A DNA stretch of 64,000 bases. Origin: Trichuris trichiura. Taxonomy: Eukaryota; Nematoda; Enoplea; Trichinellida; Trichuridae. The number at the start of each line of letters is the position of its first letter. The stretch's first letter is position 1. Shown one piece after another: positions 59,001 to 64,000 of this stretch. Where the stretch lies: positions 5,456,001 through 5,520,000 of the forward strand of contig JBAJFE010000014.1 of assembly GCA_037903355.1 (NCBI GenBank), in the 5' to 3' direction. The position numbers and the translations under genes were made by a program. The notes beneath the pieces are model-generated. The model did not search any database, had not been told where the DNA came from, and worked only from the letters and a program-made list of their open reading frames with translations.

Positions 59001-62000
59001 TTTAAAACGTCTTGAAGACGGGGTGCTTCTTAACGGGGCAATGGATTTTCATCACTAGTTCATACGGTATGTATTGTATCGATCTTCCCAGGAAAAAGTT
59101 CCTTCACAATTGAAAGGGAAGTAGGCAGGAAACTTCCCTTCCTGGATGTGTTGGTTCTCCGAAATGCCACGTCTTTAAAAACAACAGTATATAGGGAACC
59201 AACGCATTCGGACAGATAACTGCATTTCTCCTCACACCACCCTATGTCGGTAAAGAGAGGCATAGTGACAGGGATGGTGGACCGCGCCATCGCAATCTGT
59301 GATCCAGAATTCCTGAATTCTGAATTACACCTCATTGCGACGACGTTGGAGAAAAACGGCTACCCCAAAACCTTCGTCTCCTCCACCATAGCGCGAAGGT
59401 TAAATCCAACCGACTCCTCCTCAAATAATGAGAGGGATCGCCTTCCAGTCCTCACCATTCCGTACTACGTCAGCCTGGGGGAACGCTTGCAACGTCTGGG
59501 TCGCCAGTACGGCTTCCGCATTTTCTTCAAGTCTTCCCCCAACCTTCGTTCCTTAGTCCGGAACGATAAGATCAAGGTCCCATTCGAACAGAAACCTGAC
59601 GTTGTTTATGTGATTAATTGTGATTGCAACGCCTCCTACATAGGAGAAACGGGCAATAACCTATTTGACAGATTCAAAGAACACATGAATGCGCTCAACG
59701 GTTACCGGTCCGCTGAAGATGAACTGAACGGAATATACAGGGTACGTCGGGGACGTCCTAGAACAATTCCGCCTTTACAAACCATGGAAAAAGCGAAGAG
59801 CACCTCCGCGGTTGCTGAACATTCCTCTCAATGTTCACGTGACCTGCACTCGTCCATCATTTGCCGCGAGAGCCATTTTCGCCATAGGCAAATAAAAAAG
59901 TCCCTGTTCATTCGCAACAACATGTCCATTAACCGCGACAGAGGGGTGGAGGTCAGCTCGATATGGACATCTGTTATCAGTAAAACGAGTTGTTGTTCCA
60001 TACCGACCGGCGCCCCCTCCCTGCTTATAAATACCCTAACATCGGAGTAAAAGTACCATTACCACCATCGCTGACGACAGAACAAGGTTAGTCCCGAAAG
60101 CTCTGAACTGTTTTCAAGTACTTGTTCTGTATTTTTCCTTAATAATTGCTCATCCAGCCGTTGGTAGGGCATTTGCTTCGGTTTAATTTCAGAATCCATC
60201 AACGGGCAAGAAAACATACCGTATGAACTAGTGATGACTTTTAAAACAGTTTTAATCCAGGTTATACACTCTCCCTTGTAAGTCCTTTAGAAGTACCAAA
60301 ACTTCGTAAACTCGTTGCAATGAACTTAAAAATGCACTGCAATATGAATGCGCTTTCCCTACCCAGTTTTTTACTGCAAGTGTTTCGAGCCGATGTGTCA
60401 TTAGAACTTTGCTGAACATTGCGCCGAAAGAGCATGAAAATCCGTACATTACAACCGCAACTTGCACCTGGAAATGAATCATGCTAAACAATGAATCAGA
60501 AGAATGCTTACACATACGTAGCAAAATGAAGAAAAGTTTTCTTCTGGTATGCCCATGCCATCAACGGGCAATCCAAATAAAAATATAGCGATCATTAGAA
60601 CTACGAAACCAAGTAACATGAGATTGTTAAAGTGAGGATATGATTCCTGAATTATCCTGAAAAATCTTCCCTCTTTTCAATAATTATTGACAGTGCATGC
60701 ATTACTTTCTACAGCGAAAGCAGCAGTTGAAGACCAAACATATCAAAGCGAAAGCAATTCCAATTAGTGCAGTCCAGCAAAAGATTATGTATATTGTCTT
60801 ATTGACGCGGATCCATTGATCTTGAATAATAGGCTCGTCCGGTGGAACTTTCCCGCCTTGTTAGAGAAGTATAGCTTCTGCGTTTTTGAAAGTAGAACTT
60901 ACCAACAAACTGTTCTTTATTGTACCAGGTCAAATTATCTGATCGGTAATCGTAATAACCCATTAAGATGTATTTGTCACCTTTAAAAGACGTTTTAGTA
61001 AGCGGAAAATCCACAAAGGGGGAGCGATAGAATAAAAGTTCCATAATTTTGCTAACGCTTATGTGAGAGCTACTTTTTATCCACATATCTATTAATAACT
61101 CTGAGAAAGAGGATTACTTAGCCATCGAAGTGCGCATCGTGTGTTGCTAACAGAATTCACGCGAGCGCTTTCTTCCACACTAGCCAACTGAAATTCCTAC
61201 GGTCCTATTCTTACCTTGGAGTTGCTCAATTTGCGTAAGTGCGATTCTATCACCTTTTTCCGAAAACATAACATCGCCCTAAATATTCCAATGAGCGTAA
61301 CGTTAGTACAAATGGCTTTAGACTTACGGAAACTCCTCTAAACATGGTTTGTTTCATGCATTTGAGCATATCATTGGCTGTATCAACGTCTTCGTAATTG
61401 AATTCACTTATAGTTTTCCTTCTTTTGTACAATTTATTTACAGTGCAATTGATCGCAAACGCTGCAGCCCTTAAATGGTAGCACTGACATTATTCAAGAG
61501 CACGCAAACTATTTCTCCTACCAAATTGCATCATAAGCTAATGGCGCCTCGGGAAATCCCCCTGTCACGTTTGCTGGTTTCTGTATCATGGTGCTTAACC
61601 GTTTTACAAATTCAGCTGAATTCTAAATAGATATATGGTATGCTTTTAGGAAAAACTGAAAAACAGACCATTCCTGAGACCCCAGGAGTTTCATCCTGGC
61701 TATGCATAAGAGCTTCAGTAGTAAAGTGATATTGGGCTGCTTCTTTCATTTCTTCAGCAGTACAGTTTATGTTGTCTTCACGAGTAGGCACATACCAATC
61801 ATCCGGATACCAACCAATAAGAAACCATATGTACCGCCTTGAAAATAACTTCTGCTTGTAAACCTCACAAAAAACTTTGCGAGCTTCTTTCTCATAAAAC
61901 AGACCGACAATGATTCTGGCGTCTTGTCGCTGAAAACTGTCATGAGGCTGGTATGACATGAAATGTCTCACCTTCAGGCTTCTGACAGCCGGTGCAGGAT

Positions 62001-62073
62001 CGCCGAAGAAACTTTGAACAGAAATCACTTGAATGTTGTTCGCCTCACAACTTTGCTCCAAGTCAACCTCAGT
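49734..62073 (-). CDS. GABBR1: GABA-B receptor subunit 1 (C-terminal 673 residues, 14 exons)
   Basis: This is a class C GPCR that binds GABA in its extracellular Venus-flytrap domain and signals through Gi/o as a heterodimer with subunit 2, at the plasma membrane of neurons. The 14 exons join in phase into 2022 nt. They encode lobe 2 of the flytrap (visible residues 1-250), a linker, seven membrane helices (about 270-530) and a coiled-coil tail (about 555-600). The order and spacing match animal GABA-B1 throughout: GLFYEKEARKVFCEVYK, IWFLIGWY, FPEAPLAYDAIW, GDRIALTQIEQLQ, FGAMFSKV, LFLAYESR, IYNVAVLCFITAPVE, LIFIPKV. Lobe 1 and the signal peptide are not in the window. Introns are 42-54 nt except for one of 234 nt and one of 9541 nt. 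The frame is open across all joints, so the gene looks intact. Exon borders are inferred from signals and phase. Confidence 0.93.
50077..50205 (-). CDS. GABBR1: GABBR1 exon m: cytoplasmic tail, coiled coil
   Basis: 43 codons: VRYVIKVPEHAEEQ ... KEQVNALGMENERLRGIVIN. Acceptor CGATTTTCAG, donor C|GTAAGG. It aligns with the ENRELEKII part of the vertebrate coiled coil. Confidence 0.88.
50258..50386 (-). CDS. GABBR1: GABBR1 exon l: TM6 and TM7
   Basis: 43 codons: VLCFITAPVEIIILSRPDSS, FSFFAITLLLCTFIAMGLIF, IPK. VLC.ITAPV, SF.F and LIF.PK are family signatures. The weak donor GTTTCA is supported by phase and by the match on the other side. Confidence 0.94.
50441..50568 (-). CDS. GABBR1: GABBR1 exon k: TM5 and start of TM6
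   Basis: 42 codons: LVFSYKGISLCFGLFLAYES, RKIKSKYVNDSRPVCLAIYN, VA. Near-identical in pattern to LVYGFKGL..FGLFLAYETR and IND.R of the family. Donor G|GTACGT. Confidence 0.95.
50623..50821 (-). CDS. GABBR1: GABBR1 exon j: TM4 and second extracellular loop
   Basis: 66 codons plus one base: EIQSWKFHTGIGLFLIIDTV, LITVWILSDPLKR ..., LRPLMEHCRSQSQELWI. SWKFH and ILSDPL match WKLY and ILDPL; the Cys of EHC is the conserved disulfide partner. The donor is a GC site, G|GCAAGG. Confidence 0.93.
51005..54990 (+). mobile_element. Nearly complete autonomous hAT transposon
   Basis: About 4.0 kb between the 8-bp flanks GTTTAAAT (50997-51004) and CTTTAAAT (54991-54998), which match at 7 of 8. The right end inverts to CAGTGTTTCTCGAAGTCAGG; the left end (CATTGGCTCTCAAAATGGGC) is a diverged partner with a G9 run. 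A transposase gene occupies 52684-54462. The element sits inside the big GABBR1 intron, in antisense orientation to the gene. Confidence 0.8.
52684..54462 (+). pseudogene. hAT transposase (ZBED5/SCAND3-like) with three nonsense codons
   Basis: One frame of 592 sense or nonsense codons from ATG 52684. A BED-type zinc finger (CLICARVFSNESMKPQRL) comes first. The RNase H-like core follows: LQLDES and AVATDEASSMVG carry the acidic residues, and HCVIH lies after them. RWLSKG begins the distal core, and the hAT dimerisation region is at the end (AFPLSYPAECGFSAV, RLDI..R..LRL). Only three premature stops break it: TAG at 52711, TGA at 53512 and TAG at 53515, with no frameshift. Each is one C-to-T change from CAG or CGA. 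Two long open pieces (52729-53514 and 53689-54462) belong to this single frame. A recently silenced copy. Confidence 0.9.
55588..56100 (+). mobile_element. Non-autonomous hAT element (MITE), copy D
   Basis: 513 bp, from CAGAGGTGGGGAACGTCCGG to GTTCCCCACCCCTG, flanked by exact CCCTAGAA duplications (55580-55587 and 56101-56108). The interior is shared with copies A-C. It lies in the big GABBR1 intron. Confidence 0.9.
56453..58539 (+). mobile_element. Tigger (pogo superfamily) element, both ends present
   Basis: 2087 bp, from TAGTGGAACCTCGAAAGTTG to CAACTTACGGAGGCAACTG, with TA on both sides. It contains a broken transposase (next entry) and long noncoding ends. The closest relatives in the window are at 21048-23753 and 37580-38875. 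Confidence 0.85.
56943..57962 (+). pseudogene. Tigger transposase pseudogene
   Basis: A psq helix-turn-helix (NNGQRKTAERFHVRRITVSN near 57080-57150) is followed, after a frame change near 57235, by RISGPMIQEVARSFVLEF (CENP-B domain). Then comes the DDE core: FNADECGLSFKA (57507-), VVDNRPNHP (57830-) and PPDQRVIKTF (57925-). All three acidic positions remain, but stops and frameshifts between 56943 and 57468 prevent a full product. Pieces in three frames (56952-57353, 56996-57259, 57468-57962) belong to it. Confidence 0.8.
59103..60050 (+). pseudogene. Penelope-like RT C-terminus plus GIY-YIG endonuclease
   Basis: From FTIEREVGRKLPFLDVLVLR (end of the reverse-transcriptase domain) through TTVYREPTHSDR, one stop (TAA 59217-59219), then HFSSHHPMSVKRGIV and an open frame to 60050. 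The GIY-YIG nuclease segment is VVYVINCDCNASYIGETGNN then RFKEH; near the C-terminus are VAEHSSQCSRD and SLFIRNN. In intact elements the two domains copy RNA primed from a nicked target. Here the RT palm is absent by 5' truncation, so the copy is dead. It supplies the coding identity for the repeat families elsewhere in the window. Confidence 0.85.
60071..60099 (+). ncRNA. Hammerhead-like core in the terminal repeat of the coding PLE
   Basis: CTGACGA, CAGAAC, loop AAGGTTA, GTCCCG, then AAAGC. Both core strings are intact; two A-C mismatches in the helix look like G-to-A decay of CGGGAC. It lies 21 bp after the endonuclease frame, which ties the motif to PLEs. Confidence 0.6.
60363..60467 (-). 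CDS. GABBR1: GABBR1 exon i: TM3
   Basis: 35 codons: VQVAVVMYGFSCSFGAMFSK, VLMTHRLETLAVKNW. FGAMFSK.. HR is the TM3/intracellular loop 2 signature. The donor G|GTAGGG opens the 9.5-kb transposon-filled intron. Confidence 0.9.
60518..60656 (-). CDS. GABBR1: GABBR1 exon h: TM2
   Basis: 46 codons: IIQESYPHFNNLMLLGFVVL, MIAIFLFGLPVDGMGIPEEN, FSSFCY. IQ.S.P..N matches the TM2 entry of GABA-B1. The Cys near the end is the conserved TM3/ECL2 disulfide partner. Donor C|GTATGT. Confidence 0.93.
60706..60856 (-). CDS. GABBR1: GABBR1 exon g: linker and TM1
   Basis: 49 codons: GKVPPDEPIIQDQWIRVNKT, then the TM1 helix IYIIFCWTALIGIAFALICL, then FNCCFRCR. GKVP.D matches the family linker. A short exon hidden among minus-strand stops in other frames. 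Confidence 0.93.
60903..60980 (-). CDS. GABBR1: GABBR1 exon f: end of flytrap domain
   Basis: 25 full codons, DKYILMGYYDYRSDNLTWYN then KEQFV, joined by split glycine codons on both sides. It corresponds to the KLGYYD..LDNLSWLNTEQWIGG segment of the family. Confidence 0.92.
61215..61278 (-). CDS. GABBR1: GABBR1 exon e: flytrap lobe 2
   Basis: 21 codons (GDVMFSEKGDRIALTQIEQL and Q) plus one base. GDRIALTQIEQ is shared with insect GABA-B1. Bounded by ATATTTAG and G|GTAAGA; too short to stand out as an open frame. Confidence 0.9.
61328..61469 (-). CDS. GABBR1: GABBR1 exon d: flytrap lobe 2
   Basis: Completes the Trp codon, then AAAFAINCTVNKL ... ISEFNYEDVDTAND ... MFRGVS. It aligns with ALAFNKTMERL and DFTYTNKEI of insect GABA-B1. 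Canonical donor GTAAGT. Confidence 0.92.
61522..61622 (-). CDS. GABBR1: GABBR1 exon c: flytrap lobe 2
   Basis: 33 codons plus two bases (NSAEFVKRLS ... GGFPEAPLAYDAI, then W split across the joint). The Glu of FPEAPLAYD corresponds to the agonist-binding glutamate. The donor is G|GTAGGA. Confidence 0.92.
61669..61929 (-). CDS. GABBR1: GABBR1 exon b: flytrap lobe 2
   Basis: 87 codons from RQDARIIVGLFYEKEARKVF to TPGVSGM. It has the Tyr of GLFY and the Trp of IGWY; by family knowledge both positions contact the agonist in lobe 2. TTEALM and SGM resemble arthropod/protostome GABA-B1. The donor is the unusual GTCTGT. Confidence 0.93.
61972..62073 (-). CDS. GABBR1: GABBR1 exon a: flytrap domain
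   Basis: 34 codons from TEVDLEQSCEANN to AVRSLK, after acceptor GGTTTTACAG and before donor AAG|GTGAGA. It matches the segment leading to NLKRQDARI in the family. The previous exon is not in the window within recognisable distance. Confidence 0.88.
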
Positions 62074-63639
62074 CTGTAAAACCGGAGTGACAACTCATGT
62101 GCTTTAATACAAAGAATCCAGATTAGTCTGCTAATTTCCTTTTTAAATGGCACTACAGGGGCTACCTCTTTATTTTTAATACAGCTTTACTGCTGAGCTT
62201 AAGGATCTACCTTGCCCGGTTATGAGCACATAAAAGCATGCCCTTTCAGTTCCGTTGTAAAAACTGGAAAAGAATTGAAAGCGTTAGCAGCCGTACATAC
62301 TATTTAAAAGCATCAATAATTACACCCGTTGCAACAGTTTATGCTTCGCTATTGGTTTAGTAGTGTTCGTCATAAGTACTGGATTAATTTCAGCAGGGAT
62401 GTAGGGGTTTTGAACTACGGGAGGCGCATATCGTCAAGCGAGAGTTTCAGCCCACTTTTGAGTAAAGGGGAGCTTATGTGCCCCGTCGAACATTGATTGA
62501 AATTCATTGAAAAGGATACTAGCCGGCCAGAGACATCACTAAAGTTTCATCTGGAACTGTCCCGTGACCCCTCTCCGCTCAACCATTTTAGTCTATCAGC
62601 CCACGTGAAACAGTCAAAGTTCACAATGGCAATCCTGAGCATCGGAAACAATGCTTCAGTTATTGTGCTTAGTAGGAAACATCCTTAATCAGAAGAAGCA
62701 CCACGTCACCGAGAATTACTGCAAATTTTTTCGCTTTATATGATGAGACATTACGCGCGAAGTAGACCATTCGCTACATGAAGCAGTTGCCCACGTTATC
62801 ACAAAAGCCGTATTTCTATCTGTTTTACAACTGAAGCAGCAATTCATGGCTATTCGCGTGGTTATTTGACAAGTTCCTGCCGTTTTATTTTTATTAGAAC
62901 ATTAACCTGCTACTGTCGAAGTCAGTACAATACGACAGCCAGAGGTAAATGAATGAGTTGGTGATCGCATACTGGCATATCATTTTCTGTATGCTGCGGC
63001 TTTTGTCTTACATTAGCGTCTGTTTCGGTGCCATAGTATTCTGTGTACCGAATGTCGTCAGCATTGCGTAACTAAAGCTCGGGCTGGCACAGAATTATCA
63101 GTACCCCTGGTTGCAAAAACAAGCGTCAGCCCTTTACCTTGCTGGGTGGGTGGGGGCAGAAGAGTCGTTCACAAGTTTTCCGCCATCGTCTCTAGCGGAA
63201 TCCGTGCTTAGTGTTGTTAGGGACCTTGTAACGGAGAAGCGCTGCGGCCTGCAACTGGTCAGACGTAGTGACCTTCCTTTGCTTGTTTCTTCGTGGGGTT
63301 GAATATCAGTAATTTAGCCTGCTCAAAGCTATGTCTGGCGTCTCTGGCTAACGTTGTGCGAAAACAGTTTTGGCAAATAAGCTTGCAAGCTTCCATTCAG
63401 GCTTCGTAAGCACTGGTTTCCTGTTCCACTATTTCAGCCCATCAGCGCACGCGAAATCGATCAATCAGAATAAGGGCCAAACGGACCGAAACTCTCCCAA
63501 GGGGGTTTTGTGGACTTGAACTTGAGAAATACTTATGTAAACCATTCGTGGTCAGCGTCAGCTGAGTGTTTTCTACAATACGGTGCTGATTCAAATCAGT
63601 AATTCCCTAAGCGGGCACTACTGTCGTCTTGGGAGCGCT
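62074..63639. other. Intron or upstream sequence of the receptor gene
   Basis: The preceding GABBR1 exons (flytrap lobe 1) were looked for on the minus strand and not recognised. Open frames at 62497-62688 and 63111-63302 match no family. Confidence 0.45.
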
Positions 63640-64000
63640 GAAGAATGGAGAGGTGTATGTTGAATGAACTTACGTTCAACAACAGCTCAAGCCAATCTCA
63701 AGGCATCTGGCGAATAAAGCAAACGTAGCGCTGCTTCTAGGCTGCTATGTAAAGGTTTGAACTGAAGCTTTCCTAGTCTAGTAGTCGGAGCGTCCAATAG
63801 CTTTAAAGAATTTAGAGGAGAGTTGGTTTTCGGTTAATTATTGTCATAATAAAAAAGCTTGGATGATATCACCACTGTTTAAAGGCTGCTTTTTTAAACT
63901 GCTTTATCCCAGAGACGAGGCAATGCTGCAAGCAAAAAAACCTGCGGTTAAGGATTCTTCTGATTTTAGACGGTTCACCAACATGCCTCCTGACCTAAAG
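63640..64000 (+). pseudogene. Start of a third jerky/Tigger-type copy, cut by the window edge
   Basis: It matches 9335-9640 block by block (TTACGTTCAACAACAG, GAGGCAATGCTGCAAGCAAA against GAGACAGTATTGCAAGCAAA, then GATTCTTC.GA.TTTAGAC). The copy continues past 64000. Confidence 0.6.

Larger units (their letters stand above)
59009..60231 (+). mobile_element. 5'-truncated Penelope-like element with target duplication
   Basis: Flanked by exact 16-bp duplications TGATGACTTTTAAAAC (58993-59008 and 60232-60247). The left end carries an inverse copy of the element's own tail (TAGTTCATACGGTATGT at about 59055-59072 is the inverse of the right end). It then enters the coding region late. A terminal repeat with a hammerhead-like core and the CCAGCCGTTGGTAGGGCATT block follows the frame. 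It lies in the big GABBR1 intron, antisense to the gene. Confidence 0.85.

Noticed and set aside
60799..61086. Long minus frame as a single receptor exon
   Set aside because: Only 60903-60980 matches the family; the upstream part is the 234-nt intron, and the missing segment is the separate exon at 61215-61278.
61612..61668. Continuation of the receptor frame past SGM (VCFSVFPKS...)
   Set aside because: The family sequence resumes at 61622 as SAEFVKRL after a 46-nt intron; the read-through is intron.
1..64000. CRISPR arrays, bacterial operons, ribosomal RNA genes
   Set aside because: No regularly spaced repeats, no prokaryotic gene layout and no rRNA-like sequence were seen; the DNA is animal.

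Overview
The window is eukaryotic (metazoan) genomic DNA. There are no operons, most of the sequence is decayed DNA transposons and Penelope-like retroelements (PLEs), and the one clear host gene is split into exons by GT-AG introns. That gene, on the minus strand from 62073 down to its stop codon at 49734, encodes the C-terminal two thirds of a GABA-B receptor subunit 1 (metabotropic class C GPCR). I reconstructed 14 exons that join in phase into 673 codons plus a stop: the second lobe of the Venus-flytrap ligand domain, seven transmembrane segments and a C-terminal coiled coil. The first lobe and signal peptide must lie beyond the right edge. Eleven of the 13 introns are 42-54 nt, one is 234 nt and one is 9.5 kb. 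Such tiny introns in a transposon-rich genome suggest a protostome, perhaps a nematode (Trichuris/Trichinella-like) or a small arthropod. This assignment is inference only.

Layout. 1-6 kb: nothing recognised apart from one weak small reading frame. 6-15 kb: several decayed Tigger/jerky-type (pogo superfamily, CENP-B-like) transposase copies, one split by two short hAT elements with perfect 8-bp target duplications. 15-36 kb: sparse, with a series of palindromic PLE-derived insertions; several have 11-19 bp target duplications and many carry a 27-29 nt hammerhead-ribozyme-like core. A minus-strand Tigger copy lies at 21-23.8 kb. 36-47 kb: more Tigger copies, one small TA-flanked element, a hAT MITE and more PLE remnants. 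47-50 kb: mostly featureless sequence, then the 3' end of the receptor gene. 50.8-60.4 kb: the single large receptor intron, about 82% of it made of four insertions (an almost intact autonomous hAT, a hAT MITE, a Tigger and a 5'-truncated PLE with a GIY-YIG endonuclease). 60.4-62.1 kb: the compact ligand-domain and TM1-3 exons. 62.1-64 kb: unassigned sequence, then the start of another jerky-type transposase copy.

How the parts relate. The receptor gene is the only sequence here that looks functional as protein; its reading frame is open across every predicted junction. All transposase and reverse-transcriptase frames carry stops or breaks. The most unusual component is the PLE-derived set: about 21 sites with the layout CTGANGA, helix, loop, helix, GAAA (nine with both core motifs intact), often in inverted pairs inside palindromes that contain no protein-coding frame.
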